Assembly (NCBI RefSeq): GCF_013522705.1
Contig: NZ_JAAMRE010000012.1
Span: forward strand, 1-64,000
Direction of reading: 5' to 3'
From: Pseudomonas lurida
GTDB lineage: Bacteria > Pseudomonadota > Gammaproteobacteria > Pseudomonadales > Pseudomonadaceae
Length of the DNA: 64,000 nt
Under the pieces are notes generated by a model. That model did not search any database. It saw only the letters and a list, made by a program, of their open reading frames with translations, and was not told the origin of the DNA. Positions 1-9,307 of the stretch are shown here, one piece after another (the first letter of the stretch is position 1; every line of letters begins with the position of its first letter). The translations under genes and the position numbers were made by a program.

Positions 1-15
1 TCGTAATCTGCATGA

Positions 16-88
16 GGACGCTCCCTTCCGCTAAGTGTGGATAACACTTTAACTTTGGCACATAGATGCCGTTAGGAAGGGGGCGTCC
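16..88. repeat. Imperfect inverted repeat enclosing two small hairpins
   Basis: The arms at 16-34 and 72-88 are near reverse complements (GGACGC-CCCTTCC and GGAAGGGGGCGTCC). The loop holds two further perfect mini-stems, AGTGT/ACACT around 34-48 and GGCA/TGCC around 58-71. The result would be a branched structure in DNA or RNA. It lies beyond the 3' end of the acyl-CoA dehydrogenase gene. Function unknown. It could be a terminator or part of an element cut off by the window edge. Confidence 0.45.
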
Positions 89-133
89 ATTCCATTACCA
101 CAGTTACAGTGTTCCTCCTTAACTGACTGGCAT

Positions 134-155
134 TGGGGCTTGCCCCCTCCCACAT
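134..155. repeat. REP-like fragment of the fluorescens-group type
   Basis: The segment TGGGGCTTGCCCCCTCCCAC contains the hairpin-forming GGGGCTTGCCCC and the GTGGGAG flank typical of repeats dispersed between genes in the P. fluorescens group. It sits just after the stop codon of the acyl-CoA dehydrogenase gene, a usual position for such elements. Confidence 0.6.
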
Positions 156-162
156 GGCGTAT

Positions 163-1314
163 TTAGAACGGGTAGTTTTTCAGTTCGCGGGCGATGACCA
201 TCCGTTGAATCTCACTGGTCCCTTCATAAATCTGCGTGATTCGCGCATCCCGGTAGTAGCGCTCCACCGGGTAATCCTCCAGGTAACCGTACCCGCCATG
301 GATCTGCATGGCCTGGGAACAGACCTTTTCGGCCATTTCCGAGGCGAATAGCTTGGCCTGGGACGCTTCCGACAGGCAGGGCTTGCCGGCGCTGCGCAGG
401 CGCGCGGCGTGCAGGATCAACAGGCGCGCGGCGTTGAGGCGGGTCTGCATGTCCGCCAGCAGATTGGCCACGCTCTGGTGCTCGATAATTGCCTTGTCGA
501 ACTGCACGCGCTCACGGGCGTAAGTCAGCGCCGCTTCGAATGCCGCACGGGCGATGCCCAGGGCCTGGGCGGCGATGCCGATACGGCCGCCTTCGAGGTT
601 GGACAACGCAATGGCCAGGCCTTTGCCGCGCTCGCCGAGCAGGTTGGCTTCGGGCACGCTGCAGTGGTTGAGGGTGACGGCGCAGGTATCGGAGGCGCGT
701 ATGCCCATTTTGTGCTCGGTGCGGTCCACCACGAAGCCCGGCGTGTCGGTGGGCACCAGGAACGCGGAAATGCCTTTTTTGCCCAGCGCCGGGTCGGTCA
801 CCGCAAACACGATGGCCAATTTGGCCCGCTTGCCGTTGCTGACGAATTGCTTGGCGCCATTGATCACCCATTGGCCGTCGCGCAGCTCGGCACGGGTACG
901 CAGGTTGTGCGCTTCCGAGCCGGCCTGGGGTTCGGTCAGGCAAAAGCAGCCAATCGCCTGGCCGCTGGCCAGTTGGGCGAGCCAGGTTTGTTTCTGCTGC
1001 TCGCTGCCGTAGTTGAGGATCGGCCCGCAACCCACTGAATTGTGGATACTCATCAGTGCGCCAGTGGCGCCATCCCCTGCCGATATCTCTTCCACGGCCA
1101 GGGCATAGGCCACGTAATCGACGTAGGTGCCGCCCCATTCTTCGGGCACGACCATGCCGAGCAGGCCCAATTCGCCCATTTTCGCCACGAGGTCATCGTC
1201 GATCCAGCCGGCTTTCTCCCAGGCCTGGGCGTGGGGGGCGATTTCACCGCGGGCAAAGTCGCGCGCCATGTCGCGAATCATCACTTGTTCTTCTGTGTAT
1301 TCAATGTCTTGCAT
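163..1314 (-). CDS. Acyl-CoA dehydrogenase, isobutyryl/short-branched-chain type
   Basis: FAD-dependent acyl-CoA dehydrogenase of 383 aa, full length for the family. The FAD/substrate-binding motif LTEPQAGS is at residues 126-133. The C-terminal YEGTSEIQ puts the expected catalytic glutamate at residue 364, and the IHGGYGY signature is near 337. The gene follows the hydrolase gene with a 3-nt gap, so the two are almost certainly cotranscribed. Pairing with a 3-hydroxyisobutyryl-CoA hydrolase suggests that it oxidises isobutyryl-CoA in valine breakdown. The substrate is inferred from context, since branched-chain and butyryl enzymes look alike at this level. Confidence 0.9.
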   Translation of the reverse strand: MQDIEYTEEQVMIRDMARDFARGEIAPHAQAWEKAGWIDDDLVAKMGELGLLGMVVPEEWGGTYVDYVAYALAVEEISAGDGATGALMSIHNSVGCGPILNYGSEQQKQTWLAQLASGQAIGCFCLTEPQAGSEAHNLRTRAELRDGQWVINGAKQFVSNGKRAKLAIVFAVTDPALGKKGISAFLVPTDTPGFVVDRTEHKMGIRASDTCAVTLNHCSVPEANLLGERGKGLAIALSNLEGGRIGIAAQALGIARAAFEAALTYARERVQFDKAIIEHQSVANLLADMQTRLNAARLLILHAARLRSAGKPCLSEASQAKLFASEMAEKVCSQAMQIHGGYGYLEDYPVERYYRDARITQIYEGTSEIQRMVIARELKNYPF

Positions 1315-1317
1315 GAG

Positions 1318-2421
1318 TTATTTCGCAACCTGCTCGAAGTCGTGGAAGAAGCTGTCGACATGCGCGGCATCCAACGCCTGGAGCGTCGGCGGATGCCAGC
1401 GCGGGGACTTGTCCTTATCGATGATCAGGGCACGCACGCCCTCGATCAGGTCGCCACGCTCGAACCACTGACGGTCCAGGTGCAACTCCAGCGCGAAGCA
1501 TTGTTCCAACCGCAGACGGCGGCCACGGCGCAGCATCTGCAGGGTTACGGCCATGGCCAGGGGGGATCGGGTCTGCATCAGGTGCACGGTGTTCAACGCC
1601 CACTCGTGGCTGTCGGCCACGGTGACGGCCTGCAATTGCTCGACGATGCTTGGGATATCGGGCAGGGCGAAGAAATGGTCAATGGCCGGACGCAGCGCCG
1701 CCAGCGGCGCGTCCGGCAGCCGTTGCACGGCAAGCTTGGCTAACACGCCTTGCAGGTCTTTGAGCGGCGCGTCATGCCATTGCAGGCGGTCGAGTTTCTG
1801 GTCGAGCTCGGCAAGCCTGGCGCTGTCCAGGTACCAATTTGCCAAGCCGCAGTAGAGTGCATCCGCCGCGCGGATCTGCACCCCGGTCACGCCGAGGTAA
1901 ATGCCCAGCTCCCCGGGAATACGCGGCAGAAAGTAGCTGCCGCCCACATCCGGGAAGTAACCGATCGCCACCTCCGGCATTGCCAGGCGGCTGCGCTCGG
2001 TGACTACGCGCAGGTCTGCGCCTTGCACCAGCCCCATGCCGCCGCCCAACACAAAGCCATCCATTAAGGCCAACACCGGTTTGCGGTAATGGTGGATGGC
2101 CAGGTCGAGCGCATATTCTTCGACGAAAAAATCCTGGTGCAGGGTGTCGCCGCTTTTGAAACTGTCGTAGAGGGAGCGAATATCGCCGCCGGCACAGAAG
2201 GCTTTGTCGCCAGCGCCGCGCAGGACCACGGCATGGACCTCGGGATCGTCCGCCCAGGCCTGCAATTGCCGGGTCATGTGGCGGACCATGTCGAGGGTAA
2301 TGGCATTGAGACCGGCGGGACGGTTGAGGGTAAGGTGCCCGATATGGTTACGAACCTCGGCGAGCACCTCGTCCTGAGGCGCATCAGCCCGGCTTGCTTC
2401 GGATGAAACCTGAGCAGTCAT
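1318..2421 (-). CDS. Enoyl-CoA hydratase/isomerase family, probable 3-hydroxyisobutyryl-CoA hydrolase
   Basis: Crotonase-fold protein of 367 aa. The oxyanion-hole segment KAFCAGGD is near residues 73-80. MPEVAIGYFPDVGG (148-161) carries the E150/D158 pair spaced as in 3-hydroxyisobutyryl-CoA hydrolases, whose usual motif is GLFPDVGG. The frame is open further upstream, but the ATG at 2421 is preferred: it has a GGGAG ribosome site, and an A-rich Crc/Hfq-type motif lies just upstream. Expected reaction: hydrolysis of 3-hydroxyisobutyryl-CoA in valine catabolism, together with the acyl-CoA dehydrogenase downstream. Confidence 0.87.
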   Translation of the reverse strand: MTAQVSSEASRADAPQDEVLAEVRNHIGHLTLNRPAGLNAITLDMVRHMTRQLQAWADDPEVHAVVLRGAGDKAFCAGGDIRSLYDSFKSGDTLHQDFFVEEYALDLAIHHYRKPVLALMDGFVLGGGMGLVQGADLRVVTERSRLAMPEVAIGYFPDVGGSYFLPRIPGELGIYLGVTGVQIRAADALYCGLANWYLDSARLAELDQKLDRLQWHDAPLKDLQGVLAKLAVQRLPDAPLAALRPAIDHFFALPDIPSIVEQLQAVTVADSHEWALNTVHLMQTRSPLAMAVTLQMLRRGRRLRLEQCFALELHLDRQWFERGDLIEGVRALIIDKDKSPRWHPPTLQALDAAHVDSFFHDFEQVAK

Positions 2422-2440
2422 CTCTAACTCCCTGCTTTTA

Positions 2441-2448
2441 TTGTTCTT
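2441..2448 (-). promoter_or_regulatory. Catabolite-activity (CA) motif, candidate Hfq/Crc target
   Basis: Read on the minus strand, AAGAACAA sits about 10 nt upstream of the GGGAG ribosome site of the hydrolase gene and fits the AANAANAA pattern bound by Hfq/Crc in pseudomonads. Branched-chain amino acid catabolism is a known class of Crc target. That the motif works here is inferred from its position. Confidence 0.5.
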
Positions 2449-2586
2449 TATCAAGAGGTCCGCAGACGGACCATCCCGCGATCCTACCAGCGCAAATTTG
2501 CCCAGTACAACCGTGAATCCTGCAGGTCGTTCCTGCATTTATGCACACGCCGGGAGGGCGGGACAGCCCGCCCGACGTTATGCCCG

Positions 2587-3297
2587 TCAGGGCACACGGC
2601 TGGCCAGTACCTGGCCGACGCTGCGGCGCCGTGCGTGAGCTTCCGCAGCGTGAATCAACTGCTCCAGCTCGGTGGGAGCCACGTCATAGAATTGCTCCAT
2701 TTCAGCCAGTGCCAGCTTCAGGTCGGCAGCGGTGACGGCGGCATCGCGTGTGGCATTCGGGTCGGGCAGGATCGCTGCGGGTGCCTCCACCGCACCCTTG
2801 GGGTAACGCGTGCGCGTGGCGTTATTGTAGGCCAGCGCGCAGCAGAGCAAGGCACCGGCGCCCATCAGTACCGCACCGAGCTCCTGCCAGCCAAGTGCCG
2901 CAGAGGCCGGATCCGCCAGCACCAGCGTCATGGCCAGGCCACCCGCCGGCGGGTGCAGGCAGCGCAACCAGCACATCAGCACCACGCTCATGCCGGCCGC
3001 CAGGCAGGCGCCGCCGAGGGTGCGGCCCAGTACCCTGGCTACTAATAAAGCGACCACGCCGGCGCACAGGTAACTGCCGATGATCGACCAGGGTTGCGCC
3101 AACGCACCGGACGACACGGCGAACAGCAGCACCGCTGACGCCCCCAACGGGCCGAGCAGGTGCAACGCGACATCCATGCCAAAGACTTGGGCGCACAGCC
3201 AGACACTGAACAGGGTGCCCAGCGCCATGCCGATGGCGGCGCGGCTCCATTCCGAAGGGCGGGTGTTGATAGCAGCGGGGAACCAGCGAGCAAGCAT
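2587..3297 (-). CDS. HPP family membrane protein
   Basis: Integral membrane protein of 236 aa with several hydrophobic helices (about residues 20-180) and a hydrophilic C-terminal tail. The segment RCLHPPAGGLAMTLVL carries the HPP motif that names the family. Family members have been linked to nitrite transport in plastids and cyanobacteria; the role in pseudomonads is not established. The start at 3297 is chosen because the protein then begins just before the first helix. The open frame continues upstream to 3420, but that extension is charged and proline-rich. The ribosome site is weak. Transcribed alone. Confidence 0.8.
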   Translation of the reverse strand: MLARWFPAAINTRPSEWSRAAIGMALGTLFSVWLCAQVFGMDVALHLLGPLGASAVLLFAVSSGALAQPWSIIGSYLCAGVVALLVARVLGRTLGGACLAAGMSVVLMCWLRCLHPPAGGLAMTLVLADPASAALGWQELGAVLMGAGALLCCALAYNNATRTRYPKGAVEAPAAILPDPNATRDAAVTAADLKLALAEMEQFYDVAPTELEQLIHAAEAHARRRSVGQVLASRVP

Positions 3298-3312
3298 TGA
3301 TGAGATCCATAA

Positions 3313-3355
3313 ACGGCGGGCAAAAAAAAGACTCGTCTGGTCACCCGGAAAAGTC
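3313..3355 (-). terminator. Hairpin with T-tract upstream of the HPP gene
   Basis: Read on the minus strand, AAAGACT and AGTCTTT can pair across a loop of about 18 nt and are followed by a run of eight T. This resembles a weak intrinsic terminator. It lies between the small gene at 3468-3701 and the HPP gene, so it may end the upstream transcript or act as a leader attenuator. The stem is A/T-rich and the call is tentative. Confidence 0.35.
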
Positions 3356-3467
3356 TTTGGACGCTCCTGCCGCTGGGCAGGAACGCGAGCAGTGTGCCGT
3401 GGGGCTTCGTTCAGCGCCAATGCATATTAATGAGGGTTAAATACAAAAAAATTGGATTGAAGCGGTG

Positions 3468-3701
3468 TCAGCCGAACGGAATCGAACAGATGACACTGGC
3501 CAGCGGCGTATTGCGTTCACCCAGTACGCGGCTGTCGGTTTCTTCGTTGAAGAGCCGTTTGCGCAGACACTCCTGCAGGGCGGGTTCACTGGCCAGAGGG
3601 CCTTTGAGGGCGACGAGGGCGTCGCGCAGTTCCATCAGTCGATCCAGGGGCGGCACGGGCAGGGGGCCGACATGCAGTTCATTGCAAATATCGTATGGCA
3701 C
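3468..3701 (-). CDS. Small conserved-looking hypothetical protein (77 aa)
   Basis: A 77-residue soluble protein with no recognised motif. Its middle part (RLMELRDALVALKGPLAS, ALQECLRKRLFNEE) looks helical. The start is GTG at 3701, supported by a good AGAGGA ribosome site seven bases upstream. An ATG five bases further upstream is out of frame. A perfect 8-bp inverted repeat at 3777-3796 lies in the upstream region and could be an operator. No homologue is recognised from memory and no function is proposed. Confidence 0.6.
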   Translation of the reverse strand: MPYDICNELHVGPLPVPPLDRLMELRDALVALKGPLASEPALQECLRKRLFNEETDSRVLGERNTPLASVICSIPFG

Positions 3702-3776
3702 GGCATTTTCCTCTCATGAAGTAAACCACGGCAGTGGTTGCGGCCCATAGCGTCCTTGTTGTTATCCATGGCCTGT

Positions 3777-3796
3777 GGCGGTAAATGATTACCGCC
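3777..3796. promoter_or_regulatory. Perfect inverted repeat, possible operator
   Basis: GGCGGTAA and TTACCGCC flank the 4-nt spacer ATGA, giving a perfect 8-bp dyad. It lies in the region between the last gene of the arn operon and the divergently placed upstream end of the 77-aa gene. It has no T-tract, so a protein-binding site is as likely as a terminator. Confidence 0.35.
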
Positions 3797-3907
3797 ATTG
3801 GTCACGGAGTTTACAGTCGCGTTTCAGGCGCGGGAAAGGGAAAAGACAGCAGTCATTACGCATAGCTGCGTAGGACGTTTCTGCACTCGCGGCCTTTGTG
3901 TAAAGGT

Positions 3908-5530
3908 TCACAATGCCGACGGTTTACTCAGGTGCAGCAGCACATAAGGGTTGCGGTCGAACTCCCCGGTGAGCGTCGGGGTAAGACCGCGAAAACGCGG
4001 GTCCTGCAACCCTTCGAAGTCCGCCTGGCTCATCACCAGCCAGGCCGGCCCCTGCAGCGGCGCCAGGTCGGAGGCTTGCTGGGTAAACAATGGCACTTGG
4101 TCGCAATCGAGGTTAACCATGTACTTGATCGCTTTGGCGTCTTTGCCCAGGCCGTGCAATACCACCGGCGCACGCGCTTGCATCACCTGCTCGTGCACCT
4201 GGAGGGTAAAGGTGCGCGTGTCGTAGAGGCTGCGCTCCAACGGCTCGACCACCAGGATATACGTGGCCCACACCGCCAGCACGGCGGTCAGTGCCGGACC
4301 CGTCGCGCGCAGGCGCGCCTTGAGCAAGCCCAGCACCGCCAGCACCTGCAATGCCGCCAGTAAGCTGATTATCGGCATCAGATGGCTCAATGGCTCGGGG
4401 TAGCGCGCACGCATGAACACCAGCCCGGCGATCAGCAGCACGGGCAACAGCGTCCAGAGACCCAGCATGAAGCCCCGCAACCAGGCAAACGCCCGCCCTT
4501 GGGTCACGTAAAAAGGGTACGCCGCGATAATCGCCGCCATGGGCAACATAGGCAGCACGTAGCGCGCCTTTTTCGCCTGGGGAATCGACAAGCCCAGCAG
4601 CACCAGCAGGGCGGCGGCAGCGCAATAACCCACCAGTTTCAAGCCCGGCTGCGGCGTCTGCCTGCCGCCCAGGGCTACCGCCAGCAGTACCAGCAATGCC
4701 ATCGGGTAGGCCAGGGCGTAATTGCCCAGCGAGCTGGAGAAGTAATACAACGCACCGCTGGACCCTTCGCTGCCATCCATGCGCCCCAGAAACTGCATGC
4801 GGATCACGTCCTGCATGAAGGTCTCGCCGCCGCTGAGCTTGGCCAGCAACAGCAACAGGCCCACGCAGGCCACCAGCAACGCCAGCGCCAGAAAGCCAAA
4901 GCTGAACAGCTGACGCCATTGGCGATTGATCAGGTAGTAACTGCAGAGTACGCCTGTGGGCACCACCAGGCCGATCGGCCCGCGCACTGCAAACCCCACG
5001 ATCAAAAGCAGGTACACCCAGTGCAGGCGCTTGCCCGCGTCGAAGTGATCATGGGCGTAACCGAGGTAGAACACTGCCAATGTGACTGCGGCGAGCATCT
5101 GGTCCAGGGACACCGCGCGGGTTTCGCTGATAAAGGTGCTGCTGAGCAGCAACAGCGCAACGCTCAGCAAACCCCAACGTTGGGAGTACGGGGCGGTCAA
5201 GCGATAGATCAGGGTCACAATCAGCGCCGAGGCCATCGCCGTGGGCAGCCAGGCGGTAAAGCTGCTGACGTGTCCCAGCGGCAACGACAGCAGCCACGTG
5301 AGCAGCGTCGACGTCGCCAGGTAATCGGCGTAGGGCTGGCCATAGGTGGTGGGAAAAAAGCTCGGCCCATGCCGCAGCATTTCCTGGGCAAACACCACAA
5401 AGCGCGAATCGAAACCGATGATCGTCTGGTTCCAGTTACCGGCAATGAACAACAGCAGGCCCAACAGCCCCAACACCAGGGATTGGCGGCGAACCGTGGC
5501 ATTGAGCAGGGGCGATCGGGTTTTGTTCAC
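3908..5530 (-). CDS. Glycosyltransferase family 39-like membrane protein (ArnT paralogue)
   Basis: Polytopic membrane protein of 540 aa with about 11-12 hydrophobic helices and a soluble C-terminal part (about 430-540). The first periplasmic loop has GFDSRFVVFAQEM (D41, E50), at the place where ArnT-type polyprenyl-phosphate glycosyltransferases carry their D-E/R catalytic loop. It starts with GTG three bases after the ugd stop, so it is the last gene of the arn operon. It probably moves a sugar from an undecaprenyl-phosphate carrier onto an envelope acceptor. Donor and acceptor cannot be read from the sequence. It differs clearly from the true ArnT encoded at 7652-9307. Confidence 0.75.
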   Translation of the reverse strand: MNKTRSPLLNATVRRQSLVLGLLGLLLFIAGNWNQTIIGFDSRFVVFAQEMLRHGPSFFPTTYGQPYADYLATSTLLTWLLSLPLGHVSSFTAWLPTAMASALIVTLIYRLTAPYSQRWGLLSVALLLLSSTFISETRAVSLDQMLAAVTLAVFYLGYAHDHFDAGKRLHWVYLLLIVGFAVRGPIGLVVPTGVLCSYYLINRQWRQLFSFGFLALALLVACVGLLLLLAKLSGGETFMQDVIRMQFLGRMDGSEGSSGALYYFSSSLGNYALAYPMALLVLLAVALGGRQTPQPGLKLVGYCAAAALLVLLGLSIPQAKKARYVLPMLPMAAIIAAYPFYVTQGRAFAWLRGFMLGLWTLLPVLLIAGLVFMRARYPEPLSHLMPIISLLAALQVLAVLGLLKARLRATGPALTAVLAVWATYILVVEPLERSLYDTRTFTLQVHEQVMQARAPVVLHGLGKDAKAIKYMVNLDCDQVPLFTQQASDLAPLQGPAWLVMSQADFEGLQDPRFRGLTPTLTGEFDRNPYVLLHLSKPSAL

Positions 5531-5533
5531 GTC

Positions 5534-6913
5534 TCAGGCTTCCACGACCTGCGGCACCCACTGTTGCTGGGGAATCGGCAATTGGCAGGAGTCGCCACGG
5601 CCCATCGGGAAGTATTGGAAGCCTTTGCGCGCCAGGCGCTCACCGTCGTAGAGGTTGCGGCCGTCGAAAATCACCGGCGTTTTCAGGCGCTGGTGGATCA
5701 GGTCGAAGTCCGGCGCCTTGAATTGCTGCCACTCGGTGCACACGATCAGCGCATCGGCGCCCACCAGGGTGGACTCGGGCGTGCCCATCAGCATCAGGCG
5801 GGTCTCATCGGCATAGATGCGCTGGGTTTCCTGCATGGCCTCGGGGTCGAAGGCGCGCACGTCGGCCCCGGCGTCCCACAGGGCTTCCATCAACACGCGG
5901 CTGGGGGCGTCGCGCATGTCATCGGTGTTGGGTTTGAAGGCCAGGCCCCACAGGGCGAAGGTCTTGCCGCGCAGGTTGCCTTTGAAGAACGCGTTGATGC
6001 GCTCGAACAGCTTGCTCTTCTGACGCTGGTTGATCGCTTCGACGGCTTCCAGCAGGTCGCTGGAGCAGTTGGCCTGCTTGGCACTGTGGATCAGCGCGCG
6101 CATGTCTTTGGGGAAGCACGAGCCTCCATAGCCGCAACCGGGGTAGATAAAGTGGTAGCCGATGCGCGAATCGGCGCCGATGCCCAGGCGCACGGCTTCA
6201 ATGTCGGCGCCCAAGTGTTCGGCCAGCTCGGCGATCTGGTTGATAAAGCTGATCTTGGTGGCCAGCATGCAGTTGGCGGCGTATTTGGTCAGCTCGGCGC
6301 TGCGCAGGTCCATGAAGATAATGCGGTCATGGTTGCGGTTGAACGGTGCGTACAGATCGCGCATGACTTCGCGCACTTCTTCGCGCTCGCAGCCGATGAT
6401 GATGCGGTCCGGCCGGCGGCAGTCGGCAACCGCCGAGCCTTCCTTGAGGAATTCGGGGTTGGAGACGATATCGAACGCCAGGCTGCGGCCGGCCAGGTGC
6501 AAGGCTTTGTCGATATGAGCGCGCAGGGTGTCGCCGGTGCCCACGGGCACGGTGGACTTTTCCACCAGAATGACCGGCTCGATCCGATGGCGAGCCACGG
6601 CATCGCCGACCGACAGCACGTATTTCAGATCCGCCGAACCGTCTTCATCCGACGGCGTGCCCACCGCGATGAACAGCACCTCACCGTGCTCGACGGCGAG
6701 TTTCTCGTCATAGGTAAAGTGCAATCGCCCGCTTTCGAGGTTCTCCTTGACCATGGCGGCCAGCCCCGGCTCGAAGATACTCACATGGCCCTGCTGCAGC
6801 AGCTTGACCTTGTTTTGATCGACATCCATGCAGATGACATCGTGACCGACTTCGGCCAATACGGTGGCCTGCACCAGGCCGACGTAACCACTACCAAATA
6901 CGCTGATTTTCAT
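5534..6913 (-). CDS. ugd: UDP-glucose 6-dehydrogenase
   Basis: NAD-dependent oxidation of UDP-glucose to UDP-glucuronate, the first step of the L-Ara4N pathway. The 459-aa protein starts with the Rossmann motif GSGYVG (residues 7-12). The catalytic cysteine is C266 in [12 protein letters not shown]. The C-terminal nucleotide-binding domain contains [16 protein letters not shown]. The ATG at 6913 overlaps the arnF stop by 4 nt (ATGA), which fixes the start; the longer open frame upstream is only read-through of arnF in another frame. Placement in the arn operon gives a dedicated UDP-glucuronate supply. Confidence 0.96.
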   Translation of the reverse strand: MKISVFGSGYVGLVQATVLAEVGHDVICMDVDQNKVKLLQQGHVSIFEPGLAAMVKENLESGRLHFTYDEKLAVEHGEVLFIAVGTPSDEDGSADLKYVLSVGDAVARHRIEPVILVEKSTVPVGTGDTLRAHIDKALHLAGRSLAFDIVSNPEFLKEGSAVADCRRPDRIIIGCEREEVREVMRDLYAPFNRNHDRIIFMDLRSAELTKYAANCMLATKISFINQIAELAEHLGADIEAVRLGIGADSRIGYHFIYPGCGYGGSCFPKDMRALIHSAKQANCSSDLLEAVEAINQRQKSKLFERINAFFKGNLRGKTFALWGLAFKPNTDDMRDAPSRVLMEALWDAGADVRAFDPEAMQETQRIYADETRLMLMGTPESTLVGADALIVCTEWQQFKAPDFDLIHQRLKTPVIFDGRNLYDGERLARKGFQYFPMGRGDSCQLPIPQQQWVPQVVEA

Positions 6914-7311
6914 GGGGCATTCCTGGGACTTGTAGAGCGAGCACGACGAGAGTTGATAACCAGCACACCCAGGATGACAAATGCCACCCCGAGAGTTTTC
7001 GAAAGCGAAAAATGTTCGTTGAACACCGGCAGGCCGGCCGCCAGCAGGTACACCAGCGCGTAGCTGATGCTCAGCAGCGAATAGGCCCGACCCAGCGGCA
7101 GGTGCTTGAGGGCCACCAACCAGCAAAGCATCGACAGGGCGTAGGCACAGATCGCCAGAAACACCACCCCGAGGGCTGCAAGATCGATCTGCGCATTGAG
7201 CCATTCATGGGGCAACGGTAAACGCGTCATGCTCCAACGCATGCCCAACTGCGCCGCGCTGACCAGGCCGACGCTGCCCAAGGCCAGGGCAAACCCGCGC
7301 GCGCGGCTCAT
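6910..7311 (-). CDS. arnF: ArnF, undecaprenyl-phosphate-L-Ara4N flippase subunit
   Basis: Small four-helix membrane protein of 133 aa related to EamA/SMR transporters. With ArnE it is expected to flip undecaprenyl-phosphate-L-Ara4N to the periplasmic face of the inner membrane. The start at 7311 overlaps the end of arnE by 4 nt, and its stop overlaps the ugd start by 4 nt. The identification combines protein type, size and gene order (arnT-arnE-arnF-ugd), which is the standard Pseudomonas arrangement. Confidence 0.92.
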   Translation of the reverse strand: MSRARGFALALGSVGLVSAAQLGMRWSMTRLPLPHEWLNAQIDLAALGVVFLAICAYALSMLCWLVALKHLPLGRAYSLLSISYALVYLLAAGLPVFNEHFSLSKTLGVAFVILGVLVINSRRARSTSPRNAP

Positions 7312-7655
7312 ACCTGACGCCCCAGCAGCACTACACCGGCGATCACCAGCGCGACGCCCAGCCAATGCCGCGCGTCGATGGGCTCTTTGAACACAAAGCG
7401 CGCCACCAGGGTGACCAAGACAAAATTCAGGCTGAGCATCGGGTAAGCGATGCCCACCTCAAGGCGCTGCAATACGAGCAGCCATACCAACAGTCCGAAG
7501 CCCAGGCACAGCAGGGCCGACCACAGCCACGGCGAACGTAGCTTCAATGCCCAATCGTCCGGCTGCTCGCGCCAGCCCTCAACGGCGAATTTCTGCGAGA
7601 CCTGGCCCATGCAGGTGAGCAGGCAGGCGCTGAGTAACAGAAGCAGGGTGATCAT
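7308..7655 (-). CDS. arnE: ArnE, undecaprenyl-phosphate-L-Ara4N flippase subunit
   Basis: Membrane protein of 115 aa with four predicted helices and an EamA-like ending ([24 protein letters not shown]). It is the partner of ArnF in carrying undecaprenyl-phosphate-L-Ara4N across the inner membrane. Start and stop overlap arnT and arnF by 4 nt each, so translation of the block is probably coupled. Confidence 0.93.
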   Translation of the reverse strand: MITLLLLLSACLLTCMGQVSQKFAVEGWREQPDDWALKLRSPWLWSALLCLGFGLLVWLLVLQRLEVGIAYPMLSLNFVLVTLVARFVFKEPIDARHWLGVALVIAGVVLLGRQV

Positions 7656-9307
7656 TGCGCGACCTGCGGGAAGATCAGGATCACGATATTGCCCTGCGCA
7701 TACCGCTGGCCGTCTGCGGGCAGCAGGGCGAGTTCTTCCTTCTCACCCTGGCTATTGACGCGCATCACCACGCCCACGGGGCCGCTGCGACGGGTTTGGG
7801 CCATCCAGGCCTGGATCTGATTGCGGTCGACCAGACGGTGAGCGGTGTCCGCATAAGCCAGGCCGTATTTCACCTCGCCAGAGGTGTTGTACAGCGTGAT
7901 GTCGGGCCGTTTCAGTCGCCATGACAACGCCGCGGAGGCGCCCAGGTCGTTGCTCAACAGCGCAATGGAAGGCTTGAGTTCTTCGGCATGATCGATGATG
8001 AACTGGTCCGGGGTCTTGTTATAAACCACCGAATGGGGCAATGCGGCGGGCACCAGCGCAACCAGCAGGCCGCTGCCGATCAGCGGTGCGGCCCACAGCG
8101 TCGCCGGGCGTACCGCTTGCAGCAGGTTGACCAGGACCCAGCCGGCGAGGCAGGTGAATACCAGCACCAGACTAAGGGTTTCATCACCCTGTACGTACAC
8201 TGACTTCTTCAGTTGGAACCAACCGAGCGCCAATAGGGCAAGCACGCCGATCACCAGGTTCAGCCACCCGTTGATGCGTACCACGCGGTCACGGCCTTGA
8301 GCGAGTTTGTCGCTCAAGGTAGAGCCCATCAGCAAAGCCAGGGGCAGCAGGCACGGCATGATGTACGCAGGCAGTTTGCCTTTGGCCAGGCTGAAGAATG
8401 CCAGGGGCATCAATAGCCACAGCAGCAAGTACGCGGTGTCGGGCAGGCGCCGGTCCTGCCACGCCTGTTTGAGGCTGGACGGCAGCAGGGCAACCCAGGG
8501 CAGCGTGAACGCCACCAGCAAGGGCAGGTAATACCAGAACGGCTCGGCGTGCTGCGCGTCTTCGCCGGCAAAGCGTTGGATATGCTCATGCCAAAAGAAA
8601 AAGTGCCAGTAATCCGGCTCTTGCAGGTGCACGGTCAAGGCCCATGGCAGGCTGACCAGCATCGCCGCAGCCACGGCCACTGGGCCGAACTTGAACAATT
8701 CCATCGAGCGTTTCTGCCAGACGGCGTAGGGCAGGGCGATCAATACCGGCAGTAACCAGGCCAGGAAGCCCTTGGTCATGAAACCCATGCCACAGGCCAC
8801 GCCCAGCAAGGCCCAGGACCACAGCCTGGCACGCGGCGTGCGGCTGGCGAAGCAGAACCACAGGGCTACGCCCGTCAGGTTGACCCAGAAGGTGAACTGC
8901 GGGTCCAGATTGGCGTAGCCACCGAGCATCGCCACGCTGACGAAACTCATGTACAGCACAGTGCTGACCAGGCTTTTCTGCGGGTCGTTCCACAACCGGC
9001 GGGCCATCAGGTAAACCAGCAGGATACTCAAGCCGGTGCTCAAGGCCGACGCAAAACGCACGCCGAACAGGTTCTGCCCGAACATGGCCTGACCGAGCGC
9101 AATCATCCAGTAACCGGCGGCAGGTTTCTCGAAATAGCGGATACCCATAAAGTGCGGCGCGGCCCACTTGCCGGTCAGCAGCATTTCCTGGCTGATCTGC
9201 GCATAGCGGGTTTCATCCGGAATCCACAGGCCGTGGGTGGCCAGCGGTAACAGGTAAAACACGCCAAACGCCAGCAGGAGCAAGGGCAATGCCCACCGGC
9301 GCGTCAT
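7652..9307 (-). CDS. arnT: ArnT, undecaprenyl-phosphate-L-Ara4N:lipid A transferase
   Basis: Inner-membrane GT83/PMT-type transferase of 551 aa that adds L-Ara4N to lipid A phosphates, which lowers cationic peptide and polymyxin binding. The first periplasmic loop carries [16 protein letters not shown] (D31, E32, R34), the conserved catalytic and metal-binding region of ArnT. About 12 membrane helices are followed by a C-terminal periplasmic domain (about 430-551). The ATG at 9307 overlaps the arnD stop by 4 nt. The frame extends upstream to 9328, but that part lies within arnD. Confidence 0.95.
   Translation of the reverse strand: MTRRWALPLLLLAFGVFYLLPLATHGLWIPDETRYAQISQEMLLTGKWAAPHFMGIRYFEKPAAGYWMIALGQAMFGQNLFGVRFASALSTGLSILLVYLMARRLWNDPQKSLVSTVLYMSFVSVAMLGGYANLDPQFTFWVNLTGVALWFCFASRTPRARLWSWALLGVACGMGFMTKGFLAWLLPVLIALPYAVWQKRSMELFKFGPVAVAAAMLVSLPWALTVHLQEPDYWHFFFWHEHIQRFAGEDAQHAEPFWYYLPLLVAFTLPWVALLPSSLKQAWQDRRLPDTAYLLLWLLMPLAFFSLAKGKLPAYIMPCLLPLALLMGSTLSDKLAQGRDRVVRINGWLNLVIGVLALLALGWFQLKKSVYVQGDETLSLVLVFTCLAGWVLVNLLQAVRPATLWAAPLIGSGLLVALVPAALPHSVVYNKTPDQFIIDHAEELKPSIALLSNDLGASAALSWRLKRPDITLYNTSGEVKYGLAYADTAHRLVDRNQIQAWMAQTRRSGPVGVVMRVNSQGEKEELALLPADGQRYAQGNIVILIFPQVAQ

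Noticed and set aside
2421..2538. N-terminal extension of the hydroxyisobutyryl-CoA hydrolase frame
   Set aside because: The ATG at 2421 has a good ribosome site and begins at the family N-terminus; the extension would translate through the A-rich regulatory motif.
4382..7063. 893-codon plus-strand open frame antisense to the arn genes
   Set aside because: It is a high-GC shadow of ugd and the GT39 gene: the Gln/His/Arg-rich composition is typical of antisense frames, there is no ribosome site, and it covers well-supported genes.
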